Below are positions 54,242 through 63,245 of a stretch of DNA of 64,000 bases, one piece after another. Numbering within the stretch: the first letter of the stretch is position 1; each line of letters starts with the position of its first letter. The position numbers and the translations under genes were made by a program. This stretch comes from Pareuzebyella sediminis. Lineage in GTDB: Bacteria > Bacteroidota > Bacteroidia > Flavobacteriales > Flavobacteriaceae. The notes under the pieces were generated by a model. The model made no database searches and was not told where the DNA came from. It worked only from the letters and a program-made list of their open reading frames with translations. Where the stretch lies: NCBI RefSeq assembly GCF_008367235.1, contig NZ_VTZS01000002.1:62001-126000 (forward strand), written 5' to 3'.

Positions 54242-54258
54242 GGCCGGGTTTACCGGCC
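54242..54258. terminator. Terminator between convergent genes
   Basis: GGCCGG and CCGGCC with a 5-base loop; read on the minus strand it is followed by TTTTCT, so it serves best as the end of the TPR gene. Confidence 0.65.
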
Positions 54259-54283
54259 ATCTTTCTGTTTATTTTATGGAAGT

Positions 54284-54988
54284 CTATTCTTCGTTCTCCG
54301 CTGCTGGAGGTGGATTCTTTCTTGCAACCAAGGCTTGTTTGCTCAAACTGGCCAAATTAAAATTAGGATCCAACGCTAAAGCCTCATCGATAATGGCTAC
54401 GGCAGCATCAATATCCTCTTTGTTCCCGTTGTACTTCGCCAAGCCTTTAAGATGTAAAAATGCCGCTCTAATAGGTACTTCATAGGGTTGTTGTCTTTCA
54501 TAGAAAGCATATTTCATATCGTCTTTAGCATTGGCAATACCATATTCAATATTTTTCTCGGCCCCTGTATTGTCGCCAGTTTGTATTTTAAGATCGGCAA
54601 GTTCGTAGGCCAGATAGGGATTTGGGTTTCTTTTAAAAAGCTCCTCGAACTGTTCGATAGCACGTTTAGGTTGATTAAGCGCTTTTAAGGATACTGCTTT
54701 TACTTGAACTGCCATATCGGAATCCGAGTCGTTTTTTTCTATACCGATGGTGTTCAAAGCTTGAAGATGCTGATTGTTGTTCGCATATACATAGGCCAAC
54801 GTATCTTTTCGTTCCTTTGATGGAGAAATCACATTAAGATGGGTAAGGGCATTTATAACACCGTTTACGTCACCTTGGGCACGCATTTCTTGGTAAAAAT
54901 CTTCATAATGCTTTTGCAATTCACTTTTGGTTTGCGCATTCAACGAAAAGCCTATGAGCAGAATTAAAATACCGAAAGTTTTTTTCAT
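54284..54988 (-). CDS. Secreted tetratricopeptide-repeat-like protein
   Basis: A 234-residue protein with signal peptide (ending FSLNAQ) and helix-pair repeats of TPR character, for example RAIEQFEELFKRNPNPYLAYELADL, then KGLAKYNGNKEDIDAAVAII and EALALDPNFNLASLSKQAL. Probably periplasmic, acting as a scaffold. No operon partner. Confidence 0.85.
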   Translation of the reverse strand: MKKTFGILILLIGFSLNAQTKSELQKHYEDFYQEMRAQGDVNGVINALTHLNVISPSKERKDTLAYVYANNNQHLQALNTIGIEKNDSDSDMAVQVKAVSLKALNQPKRAIEQFEELFKRNPNPYLAYELADLKIQTGDNTGAEKNIEYGIANAKDDMKYAFYERQQPYEVPIRAAFLHLKGLAKYNGNKEDIDAAVAIIDEALALDPNFNLASLSKQALVARKNPPPAAENEE

Positions 54989-55092
54989 CTTTAAATGTTT
55001 AGTGACTCGATTTTGATTGTTTTGGTGGGCAAAAGTACTAATATTATTGCTATGTATCTGTTAATAAAAGCAGTAATGAAGTTAATAGCCAT

Positions 55093-55123
55093 AAAAAAAA
55101 GGTGCAGAAAGACACCTTTTTTT
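55093..55123. terminator. Terminator after a small minus-strand gene
   Basis: AAAAAAAGGTG pairs with CACCTTTTTTT around an 8-base loop. The run of T works on either strand; the nearest gene end is the minus-strand gene 24 bp away. Confidence 0.75.
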
Positions 55124-55146
55124 AAATCGGATGGTAGCTACTTGTT

Positions 55147-55518
55147 TTAGGCAACAAACGTCATGTCCGTTTTCCGATACATCCTTAAAAGCAAGGCATA
55201 GAATGCAATACTTTTAGTATCCTTGTCGATACATGATTTTAAAAAATCATGAAGATTTCTAAACCACAAGTTGGCATGTAATGTCGGAATACAGAGATTG
55301 ATCTTTTGAGGATCATAATCCGTATCATCCATTACAATATCCATTTCGACACGTCTTCGATGATAGTCGATGGAAACATCGGTCGCATTGTAATGCTTTT
55401 TTAGGAGTGCTATATGCAACTTTTCCAAATTTTGGGGAACTTTTTGCTTCGGAGTGTTATGGGCAATCAAAGTTTCGATTTCCATCAAAACCCGCCCATG
55501 TATACTTGAATTTTCCAT
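55147..55518 (-). CDS. Hypothetical protein
   Basis: Not recognised. A 123-residue soluble protein. The ATG before ENSSIHGRVL is preferred to an upstream start that would add 22 residues. The sequence is helical and basic with strands such as VSIDYHRRRVEMDIVMDD. Downstream hairpin supports that it ends a transcript. Confidence 0.65.
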   Translation of the reverse strand: MENSSIHGRVLMEIETLIAHNTPKQKVPQNLEKLHIALLKKHYNATDVSIDYHRRRVEMDIVMDDTDYDPQKINLCIPTLHANLWFRNLHDFLKSCIDKDTKSIAFYALLLRMYRKTDMTFVA

Positions 55519-55634
55519 GGCAAAGAGTTTTAAATTGAATATAAAATTAGCTTTTAATCGATGAAATACACCTTTTGTTAACAAGAATCGGACAATTTTG
55601 TTGTAAAAATGCCCTTAAGTGTGGTCAACGCAAA

Positions 55635-56438
55635 CTAAATCGTTGTAGTAAATCTAAAGCCTTTAACATTTATGAGGTTATGGGCATGTACAATCTTTCC
55701 ATTTGAGTTCTTATTGGATTCATATTCAGGTGGTTGTAGGCCTCGTAAAAGAGCTTCCGAGGAGTAGTACAATTGTTTGGTCGGATGGTACGGGTATACG
55801 CTATTGAATGTTTCAGACCACCAATCGTTAGCCAAAATTTCTGTGATAGTACGAATACAGTCATTAAGATGAACCAAGTTTACGGGCATATTTCCATTGG
55901 ACAAGTTTTTTCTTTTAGCGAGCATGGTAACGGGGTGTCTTTCCGGACCAATTAAACCACCGAACCTAATAATCGAAGTTTCCCGTTCCTTGTCGTTCTT
56001 AAAAATACGCTCTGCCGTTAAAAGTTGCTTCCCTGACTCTGTAGCGGGTTGAGGATCCGTTTTTTCGGTGACCTCCCCTTTAATATTACCATAAACCGAA
56101 GTGCTGCTTACAAAAATTACTTTTTCTACCGAGCTGACGCGAACGGCCTTGTGCAACCACTGCATTTTCTTAACAAAGTTTTCATTAGAGCCTCCACGTA
56201 ACTTGGGGGGGACATTAATTATAATGCAATCTACGCCCCTCAGAAAATCCGTGATATCGCCCTGAACACCGTTTTCAGATATTGAGATTTGATAGGGTAT
56301 AATGCCTGACATTTTCAATAGGGGTAGTTTGTGTTTTGAAGTGGTGCTACCATGAACCGTTCTCCCCTCATTCAGCAATGTCTTTGCCAAGGGCAGCCCC
56401 AACCAGCCACATCCTATTATGGCCACTTTATTAATCAA
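55635..56438 (-). CDS. NAD-dependent epimerase/dehydratase-like (YeeZ-like) protein
   Basis: A 267-residue Rossmann-fold protein. AIIGCGWLGLPLA near residues 6-18 is the dinucleotide loop, and FVSSTSVYG near 109-117 carries the serine and tyrosine region of extended SDRs. It resembles the YeeZ group, whose reaction is unknown. Its start overlaps the end of the preceding M28 peptidase gene by 8 bp, so the two are translationally coupled. Confidence 0.82.
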   Translation of the reverse strand: MINKVAIIGCGWLGLPLAKTLLNEGRTVHGSTTSKHKLPLLKMSGIIPYQISISENGVQGDITDFLRGVDCIIINVPPKLRGGSNENFVKKMQWLHKAVRVSSVEKVIFVSSTSVYGNIKGEVTEKTDPQPATESGKQLLTAERIFKNDKERETSIIRFGGLIGPERHPVTMLAKRKNLSNGNMPVNLVHLNDCIRTITEILANDWWSETFNSVYPYHPTKQLYYSSEALLRGLQPPEYESNKNSNGKIVHAHNLINVKGFRFTTTI

Positions 56439-58716
56439 ATCGTACAGTTTTAGTGGTTAGAACGGCATCGTTTAGAACGAATGGCATGGGAATACTGTTT
56501 TCTGGGCGTTTCGGAAGGTTTAATGGTGCTTCTCCTATAAGGTTGTTCGATGCCTCATAGAAGGTAAGCTCTAAATAGGTATTTTTAGGAAAAGTGAGCT
56601 GTAGTTCCGTATAGTTGTTGTCACTTACAAAGTGCGTCAAGAGCCGAGGCCCTTTTCTATTTTGAAGATAGAAAGAAGATAACGGTATTCCATTAACAAA
56701 GGCTTCGGTAATTTCCGTAGTATTAGTAAAAATATCCAAACGATTGATGGGTCTTTGGGGAGTGATACAAACGGTTATTGACCTGTTGTTGCCAATAAGG
56801 GTATCTTGCGTTTTTTCTATATTCATCTCGGCAATTTCCTTAACTGGGGCCGGAGCAAGCTTGGTAAAATGGGTTTGGTACTTACTACCCAATGCAAAAT
56901 ATTCGTCTGGATCAGACGCTTTTTGAGGCTCTTTGAAATATTCTTGGTTCCAATCTATTAAAACATGGTCATAGGTGGCCCAATGGGCTTTCTTCTCATC
57001 CAAATTTAATATGTACAGTAGACTGCTGGGTTTCCCATTTTCCCGATCGAAACCGGAATGGAAGTGTGCTATTATAATGGTAACGAAAAAAGTTATGAGA
57101 AATATATGGCCCCATATTCTTTTATTGCGATAAAATCCGAAAACAGGAAGAAGCAGAAAGAATAACAATGAGGTCAAAACGGTAGAGGCTACAAGCATTT
57201 TTAGACCTAGGCCAACGGTAAAACCTTGAATAAAAGGGGTGTAGAGCCAAAGACCGGGAAGTGCTAAAACAATCAGTAACAATGCACTGGGCTCTTTTTG
57301 GTTTACTGTGACGAGTAAAGCTGCAAGAAGGGCAAATACAGGTACAATAAAAAAACTGGCTCCCGGCAAAAATATCGCTGCCCCACCACATAAGATCAAC
57401 CAGATTACCAGGGGCGCAACTAATAGATTAGGGGGTGTAATTTTTTTAAAACGATGATAACTTAAGAAGCCAATGGCTATTGAGAGCGTGACAAAAGCCA
57501 ATATATAGGTGTATCCATTGTATGTAAAACCATGGAGCATATCGCCATAGCTGGGATATGCCCACTTTAAAACGGGCCATGCATAATATCCAATCAGTCC
57601 ATTGACAACTATGGTGATCAACATCGGGACAAAGCCCATCAGAATATCTTTGAACCCCAAGGTCTTTCTACGAATGCCTTTGATCAATAGTAAAACGAAA
57701 GCGATTACTGCAATCACCAACATGGGCCAGATGTAGTCAAAGGGATAGGAAACCATGCCTATAAACGGCATATTGAAATAGACAAAATCATTAAGACTTT
57801 TTAAATCGCCTAGATCGGCATTAGCAAAATAGTGAAGCAGTGGCATGAGATAGCTTCCTTGATGGGCCAAGGTATTTTTATCGAGTCGTTCATAGGAGTC
57901 TTGAGCCGTATGGTAGTCGAAATGGTCATCGATGAAGGCGAAATTGAAACCTTCTATATCCCTATGCTCCCTAAAAACGGTCAGATCGGTATCATTGGGC
58001 AATAATTTATAGATGCTATAATACAGTGAATTGGCCATAGGATATGCGGGGTTAGCAGCTATGAATCCTTTTACGAGATTTTGATTGCCCCTATTCGTCT
58101 CCATAAAGGTATAGCTAGGGCCTCCACTGCCGCGAGCTTCAAAATTTAGTACCAGACCGACGTCTTTTGCCCACGGGTGGTCGTTCACAAAAAGATCGGC
58201 ACCGTTCAAGCCAAGCTCTTCCGCATCAGAAATCAAAATGATGATATCATTTTTGGGTTTTTGGTTTTCTGACATAAAAGCACGTACACCTTCCAATATA
58301 GTAGCTACTCCGCTGCCTGCATCACTAGCGCCTAACGAAGAATGTGGACTGCTGTCATAATGGGAAAGGACAAGAAGCGCTTTTCCGTCTTCTGAGCCCT
58401 CAATTCGGGCTAGAACGTTTACTACCTTACTGAAGTTGGCCCAGTCACCGGCGGTATAGCCCACTTGAAGAGTGGCTTCCAAGCCCAATTTTTGAAGCTC
58501 CGATACAATGTAGTCCCTTACTTTGCTATGTTCGGGAAAGCCCACCCCATGGGGACTTTTCGATATTTTTTTAACATGATGCAAGGCTTTTTGGGTTGAA
58601 AACTCAGTCGTTGAAACCTCTTCTTCGGGATCATAGGTGGGCATCGAAGTCGTATAGGCCAAATAAGCAGCTAAGAGGAGCAATAAAAATGTTATGGGCG
58701 AAGGGATATTTTTCAT
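56431..58716 (-). CDS. M28-family membrane metallopeptidase
   Basis: A 761-residue protein with an N-terminal membrane anchor, an extracytoplasmic M28 zinc peptidase domain (about residues 45-300), then about eight membrane helices (about 310-560) and a C-terminal beta domain. Zinc ligands fit LSHYDSS near 119-125, ASDAGSG near 130, SDAEELGLNG near 165, and a later HFDYH. Related proteins are aminopeptidases. First gene of a two-gene unit with the YeeZ-like protein. Confidence 0.88.
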   Translation of the reverse strand: MKNIPSPITFLLLLLAAYLAYTTSMPTYDPEEEVSTTEFSTQKALHHVKKISKSPHGVGFPEHSKVRDYIVSELQKLGLEATLQVGYTAGDWANFSKVVNVLARIEGSEDGKALLVLSHYDSSPHSSLGASDAGSGVATILEGVRAFMSENQKPKNDIIILISDAEELGLNGADLFVNDHPWAKDVGLVLNFEARGSGGPSYTFMETNRGNQNLVKGFIAANPAYPMANSLYYSIYKLLPNDTDLTVFREHRDIEGFNFAFIDDHFDYHTAQDSYERLDKNTLAHQGSYLMPLLHYFANADLGDLKSLNDFVYFNMPFIGMVSYPFDYIWPMLVIAVIAFVLLLIKGIRRKTLGFKDILMGFVPMLITIVVNGLIGYYAWPVLKWAYPSYGDMLHGFTYNGYTYILAFVTLSIAIGFLSYHRFKKITPPNLLVAPLVIWLILCGGAAIFLPGASFFIVPVFALLAALLVTVNQKEPSALLLIVLALPGLWLYTPFIQGFTVGLGLKMLVASTVLTSLLFFLLLPVFGFYRNKRIWGHIFLITFFVTIIIAHFHSGFDRENGKPSSLLYILNLDEKKAHWATYDHVLIDWNQEYFKEPQKASDPDEYFALGSKYQTHFTKLAPAPVKEIAEMNIEKTQDTLIGNNRSITVCITPQRPINRLDIFTNTTEITEAFVNGIPLSSFYLQNRKGPRLLTHFVSDNNYTELQLTFPKNTYLELTFYEASNNLIGEAPLNLPKRPENSIPMPFVLNDAVLTTKTVRFD

Positions 58717-58894
58717 CGATTGAGCTTCTCTTTATAAATGTATGAAATTCCCATCGTATGGCGATTCATGAGTGTGGAGACTTTGATCTTATCGGGAAAT
58801 AAAAAAGTAAGAAATTTCAACAGTTTTACATAATATTCAGGCAACCAATCAATTATTTTGTTATATTTAATATTTAACCTAAAAACCAAACAAT

Positions 58895-59365
58895 ATGGGA
58901 ATCAAGAGTTTTATGGGGCGAAGGGCGAAGACAGTCGCTAAGAAAGATTATGATGCCCCTATTCTGGTATCGGATTACATGACTTCGAAATTGATAACTT
59001 TTTCGCCTCAGCAGTCTATTTTAGAGGTTATGGAAGCCTTTGCAAAATATAAAATATCAGGAGGGCCGGTGATGGACGATAATGGGTTCTTGGTCGGTAT
59101 TATTTCCGAAGCGGATTGTATGAAACAAATTTCAGAGAGTCGTTATTTCAATCAGCCCATACTCGACAAAAATGTGGAAAACTTTATGACTACGGAAGTG
59201 GAGACTATTCCCCATGACATGAGTATCTTTGACGCGGCCGGGGTTTTCGACAAACATAATAGACGACGGCTGCCTGTCATGAAAGATGATATTTTGGTGG
59301 GTCAGATCAGTCGAAAAGATATTGTCATCGCTGCATTAAAATTGAGTGGTCAGAACTGGAAATAG
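58895..59365 (+). CDS. CBS-domain pair protein
   Basis: A 156-residue protein consisting almost only of two CBS domains: VSDYMTSKLITFSPQQSILEVMEAFAKYKISGGPVMDD, then NFMTTEVETIPHDMSIFDAAGVFDKHNRRRLPVMKDD. Such pairs bind adenine nucleotides and regulate partner proteins; the partner is unknown. It stands alone between two terminators or convergent genes. Confidence 0.92.
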   Translation: MGIKSFMGRRAKTVAKKDYDAPILVSDYMTSKLITFSPQQSILEVMEAFAKYKISGGPVMDDNGFLVGIISEADCMKQISESRYFNQPILDKNVENFMTTEVETIPHDMSIFDAAGVFDKHNRRRLPVMKDDILVGQISRKDIVIAALKLSGQNWK

Positions 59366-59404
59366 TAGAAAGGACTCTTTTTTGGGTCAAAAAGATATAT
59401 GTCG

Positions 59405-59425
59405 ATGCCCTCTAATAGAGGGCAT
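59405..59425. terminator. Bidirectional terminator
   Basis: ATGCCCTCT and AGAGGGCAT with a 3-base loop, followed by TTTC, between the convergent CBS-domain gene and the small zinc-finger gene. Confidence 0.75.
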
Positions 59426-59459
59426 TTCATTTAGGAAATCTTAAATTGTAGGGCAGTAC

Positions 59460-59810
59460 CTATTCTCTTTTGACAATCATGAAAATATCATTATCAAGTG
59501 GAAGATAGCCCAAATCATAAACGAAATAGTAAATCGTTCCTTTTTTGGTGGTGTACAAGTTGGTGATATAGTCAAAATCGAAACCCTTATCGAGCAGACG
59601 CGTTCTTGAAGTAGTGGTTTTTCCGTCCTTCAATGGGAAACTGTCTAGAATTCTATAGTTCTTTCGAAGTCGGTTATTGATATTACGTATAAGATTCTTA
59701 CTGTCTTTATTTACCTTGTTGTGATAGGAATTTCGACAATAGTCAGAGCAGAACTTTTTGTCGGTTCGACCCATTATTTCAGCCCCGCATTCTGCACATT
59801 TCTTCTTCAA
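59460..59810 (-). CDS. Small zinc-finger-like protein
   Basis: A 116-residue protein. The N-terminus has the pattern CAECGAEI...KKFCSDYCR, a four-Cys zinc finger. The remainder is basic, then strand-rich, of no family I recognise. It begins 2 bp after the end of the DUF6265 gene and is probably expressed with it. Confidence 0.8.
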   Translation of the reverse strand: MKKKCAECGAEIMGRTDKKFCSDYCRNSYHNKVNKDSKNLIRNINNRLRKNYRILDSFPLKDGKTTTSRTRLLDKGFDFDYITNLYTTKKGTIYYFVYDLGYLPLDNDIFMIVKRE

Positions 59811-59811
59811 G

Positions 59812-60303
59812 TCACTGCCTTTTGTAATTGAACTTCACTTCTTCTTCGCTTCCGTCCTCATGACCTATTAGGCCGTAAATATTGATTTCGTCCGCACTGA
59901 TTTTTTCAAAGGTAAATCCTTGAAAATAGAGCCGGTTTCCGTCTATTTTAATAAGTTCAAACCGCTGTACCTCGTCTTTTTCCTCCCAGGCCTTGAGAAC
60001 ACCGTCAAAATGTTTGAGTTCGAAAACCAAGGTATTCCTGAGCTCGCGTATATGGCCCAGCTCATAAAAAGCTACTTGTCCGTCGACGACCAGTTTAAAA
60101 GAAAACATCATCGACCCACCGAGGGGCGGCCCCCAGATTTCTTCGGTAATTCCACCAAAAGCTTCTCCCCGCCAATGGCCCTCCATCCAAGCAATTTCTG
60201 AAATAGTGGCTTCGGGAACATTTTTATTTTCAGGTACTGAGAGCGTATTTTGGGCTTTTAAACCTACTGGTATCAAGGCAATTAGCAAGAAATAATATTT
60301 CAT
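59812..60303 (-). CDS. Secreted DUF6265 protein
   Basis: A 163-residue secreted protein (signal ending GLKAQ). The core IAWMEGHWRGEAFGGITEEIWGPPLGGSMMF has the look of the lipocalin-like DUF6265 family. The function is unknown. First of two adjacent minus-strand genes. Confidence 0.82.
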   Translation of the reverse strand: MKYYFLLIALIPVGLKAQNTLSVPENKNVPEATISEIAWMEGHWRGEAFGGITEEIWGPPLGGSMMFSFKLVVDGQVAFYELGHIRELRNTLVFELKHFDGVLKAWEEKDEVQRFELIKIDGNRLYFQGFTFEKISADEINIYGLIGHEDGSEEEVKFNYKRQ

Positions 60304-60411
60304 AACAGTAATGGCTAGACATTTACAAGATACGAATTATCCATTCACCTAGGAGGCCGCTCTTACCACGATTTGGCAACCATATACTCTATTTATCTGG
60401 AATTTTAAGGT

Positions 60412-61530
60412 TTATCGAGGCGACCGATTTGACTTTTGAAGGGTATCCAAGGCAAGATAAAAGTCTTTCATGGCCCTGATTTTGCGTGGGTCTTCCGCTA
60501 CGGCGGCCGTCGTAAACATCATTATGCCACTGGATTTTCCGGACAAACCTCCACGCAAAACAGTTAAGAACTCCTCCGGTGATATGGTTTCGGGGTCGTT
60601 GTAGGCCTGCACAATGGGCCAAATTTTTGGGGTTTCCTTATCCTTTGTTTCAAGCCGTTCGCTGAGCCACATCGTATTCTCTGCTACCCAGTCTGGTTTT
60701 CGCCCCATGCGTTTGTGATACACCATGGGCGAAAAAACATCGACGGTTGTTTTTAATAAATCATAATCCAGCCCTAAAATGCGTTCTCTGGCTCCGTTGA
60801 ATTCGTCATCTTTCCATGGGCAGTGGTAGAGGCCCACTAGGGCATTTGGCCTAACGCTTTTGACGATTTGCTTAATTTCTTGGGCCCAGGAAAAAACGAC
60901 TTCCGTTCGCCATTTTCGCCATTTTTCTTCTTCGTTCGTTAATATCCAATTCGCCTTTTCTGCCAAGGTTCCGTGAGGGATTATTACTCCAGAAGCTTTC
61001 GTAAATGCGGTCAGGCACGATTCATTGAAACAGGTTTCGGGCAATATCGTTTCAGGTTCCTCGAACTGGGCGTGCCAGTGTACATAATCCATCCAAATAC
61101 CATCAAGTCGAAATTTGGAGAGAAGTTCTCTAAGCTGTGCCATGCGGTAGTTGCGAAAGTCGCTGTCAGTAGGGCAAACTCCCATAAACCATGAAGCCGC
61201 CGGCGCCTTCTCGCCATTTTTCAGGATAGGCCATGCCTCTGGATGCTTTTCAACGTAATTTTTACCATTTAAGGTGGCAAATTCTGCAAAGACCATGATG
61301 TTTTCAGATTGGGCTCTTTGCATTAGAGCCTTGTTCAAAGACCCGCTGTGGACAAAAATGGAATTTACCCCTAATTCGGGCAAGGTATACCCTTGTCGCC
61401 ATAATGCGTTCGGGTTCCCATAGACCCCTCTTATTTGTACTGCTTCTTCTTGGGCAATTACGGTACAGTGGATCGACGATACCAACAGAAGGGAAGAAAA
61501 TAAAATGATATTTAAAAGGTATTTCGGCAT
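60412..61530 (-). CDS. Secreted TIM-barrel glycoside hydrolase-like protein
   Basis: A 372-residue secreted protein with signal peptide ending TVIAQ. The body reads as a (beta/alpha)8 barrel related to GHL10/DUF4015-type putative glycosidases: LGVNSIFVHSG near 52, FRLDGIWMDYVHWHAQFEEP near 138 with an acid likely at the active site, VGLYHCPW near 230, and VDVFSPMVYHKRMG near 260. No established activity. It belongs to the minus-strand group of secreted catabolic proteins at this end of the window. Confidence 0.75.
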   Translation of the reverse strand: MPKYLLNIILFSSLLLVSSIHCTVIAQEEAVQIRGVYGNPNALWRQGYTLPELGVNSIFVHSGSLNKALMQRAQSENIMVFAEFATLNGKNYVEKHPEAWPILKNGEKAPAASWFMGVCPTDSDFRNYRMAQLRELLSKFRLDGIWMDYVHWHAQFEEPETILPETCFNESCLTAFTKASGVIIPHGTLAEKANWILTNEEEKWRKWRTEVVFSWAQEIKQIVKSVRPNALVGLYHCPWKDDEFNGARERILGLDYDLLKTTVDVFSPMVYHKRMGRKPDWVAENTMWLSERLETKDKETPKIWPIVQAYNDPETISPEEFLTVLRGGLSGKSSGIMMFTTAAVAEDPRKIRAMKDFYLALDTLQKSNRSPR

Positions 61531-61555
61531 AAAACCTTGGCGATTATTAAAAAAA

Positions 61556-62125
61556 TTAGATAATTACAATATCGAACTTTCTGAGCAGGCCGTCAAGACC
61601 GTCTTTCGAGAACTTTGCTTTGGTTATTTTATTTTTAGAAGGGTCAATCGTGAAATTTTGGGCTGTCACAAGATTGGCGTTTTGGAGATTGGTGCGGTCA
61701 AAAATAGCGGCGTTTAAATTGCACTTCTCAAACAAGGCTTCATTCAATTCCGTTTCCGTAAAGTCGACTTTTATCAATTTACAGTTAACGAATTTTTGTT
61801 TTTTCAATGTCAAACCATAAAAGGAGGAATAGTCGAGAGTACAATCAAAAAAACGGAAATCCATCAAAAAATCGTTACACTCATCGAACCGGAGTCCTAC
61901 CATTTTACAATGGGAGAAGGCTATTTCCTTAAAGGTTGTATGTTTTAAGTTGGAGTTGCTGAGGTTACAGTCGATGAATTCACATTCCATAAAATTTTGA
62001 TTGTCCAAAAGGCCGTTCGAAAAATCACATCCCTCAAAAATACAGTTTTCATATTCCCCTCGTGGAAGGCGTTTCTGGGTATATGTTTTTCCCTTGAAGG
62101 TTTGATCTGCGATAAAGGAACTCAT
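61556..62125 (-). CDS. Pentapeptide-repeat protein
   Basis: A 189-residue right-handed beta-helix protein with repeats of the A(N/D)LxX kind: FEGCDFSNGLLDNQNFMECEFIDCNLSNSNL and FDRTNLQNANL. It has the size and layout of Qnr-like pentapeptide proteins, but also of many with no known function; fluoroquinolone protection is not implied. It starts about 100 bp downstream of the DUF1593 gene end. Confidence 0.9.
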   Translation of the reverse strand: MSSFIADQTFKGKTYTQKRLPRGEYENCIFEGCDFSNGLLDNQNFMECEFIDCNLSNSNLKHTTFKEIAFSHCKMVGLRFDECNDFLMDFRFFDCTLDYSSFYGLTLKKQKFVNCKLIKVDFTETELNEALFEKCNLNAAIFDRTNLQNANLVTAQNFTIDPSKNKITKAKFSKDGLDGLLRKFDIVII

Positions 62126-62230
62126 AGCTTTTTAATTTATTGGTATCATATCTAACGTGCCGTCCATAGTTACAATGAATTCGTTAAATGAGGGAATTTT
62201 TCTATTTGAACATAGGGGGAGTGAACCACT

Positions 62231-63205
62231 CTATTGTAAATAGTCAAGTCTTTTTTTCCAATCGTTAAGGTACTCTTTACGCCATTTGTTAACCGTTTTG
62301 GCCCCAGGCTTTCCATTTTCGATGTATTCCGTTTGTGTCCGGTCGGTCCAATATTGTGTTCCATGACCGGTTTTCTGAAAGCGACCTCCCCAACTTTCGG
62401 ACTCCGGATTCTCCGGATTCCCATGGAGTAAGTATAAAACGGATGGGGTATCTCCCATTTTGATATCCTTTTTCTTTTGAAAAAAAAAGCGCCCTAAATG
62501 TCCTTTTTGTTGAATATGCCTTTTCACGAAGGCTTCGTTTCCATAGTCGTCCAACTGATATCCGCCCATGTACATGCCCCTGAAAGTCGAATTGTTCTCT
62601 ATGAAACATAGGTCAGGGTGTTCTTGATATACGTAGTTTCGCGAGAGGCTGTCTTGTTGGGTATTCCAGGAGCCAATATAGTACGCCCTTATATTCGGTT
62701 TAATATGTGGGGCCTTGTGGAGTGCTTGAGCCAGGTCGGTCATAGCGCCCCAAATCAAAATATACAAAGGTCTTTGGTCCCCTTTTTCTGCTTCGGAAAT
62801 AATCAACTTTGCCCCTTCACTGATTGAGTTATCAGGGCTTGGAGCGGCTTGTGCCTGAATGGCCCCCTGAGCGGTAACGGACCTTAGGTATTCTGGAGAG
62901 GGGTAGGAAGGCGACTTTTTCTTGAGTTTAGGATAGTCTTTTTCATACACTGCAATGGTTTCCAAGATATGCTTTTTACGCCCCTTATCGGGAGGAGAAG
63001 AAATCAGCCCCACAATGTCAAGGGTGTCGGCATATAAAAATAGATGCACGAGCGACTGGTAATCATCTGGGTCACTACCACCAATATCCGTGGAAACAAG
63101 TACGCGTGGTCTAGACGTTCGATCCGTACATGCGATAAAGATAGATGTAATTGTCAAACAGAAGAGCATGGATCGAGCTAAAACGGAAAGGGCTTTTCTG
63201 TTCAT
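62231..63205 (-). CDS. Secreted DUF1593 / nucleoside hydrolase-like protein
   Basis: A 324-residue exported protein with an N-terminal membrane or lipid-anchor signal (FIACTDR). The first strand ends in VSTDIGGSDPDDYQSLVHL, whose clustered Asp residues are like the calcium site of inosine-uridine nucleoside hydrolases. DUF1593 proteins are close relatives that often occur in polysaccharide-degradation loci. Ribosyl or other glycosidic substrate unknown. Confidence 0.88.
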   Translation of the reverse strand: MNRKALSVLARSMLFCLTITSIFIACTDRTSRPRVLVSTDIGGSDPDDYQSLVHLFLYADTLDIVGLISSPPDKGRKKHILETIAVYEKDYPKLKKKSPSYPSPEYLRSVTAQGAIQAQAAPSPDNSISEGAKLIISEAEKGDQRPLYILIWGAMTDLAQALHKAPHIKPNIRAYYIGSWNTQQDSLSRNYVYQEHPDLCFIENNSTFRGMYMGGYQLDDYGNEAFVKRHIQQKGHLGRFFFQKKKDIKMGDTPSVLYLLHGNPENPESESWGGRFQKTGHGTQYWTDRTQTEYIENGKPGAKTVNKWRKEYLNDWKKRLDYLQ

Positions 63206-63245
63206 TTCTACAAGATAATTAAATAATTCTTGACCTTGTAATTCA

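Noticed and set aside
54189-54485. Plus-strand frame opposite the TPR gene
   Set aside because: It is antisense to a gene with a signal peptide and TPR repeats, and its beginning includes the terminator hairpin.
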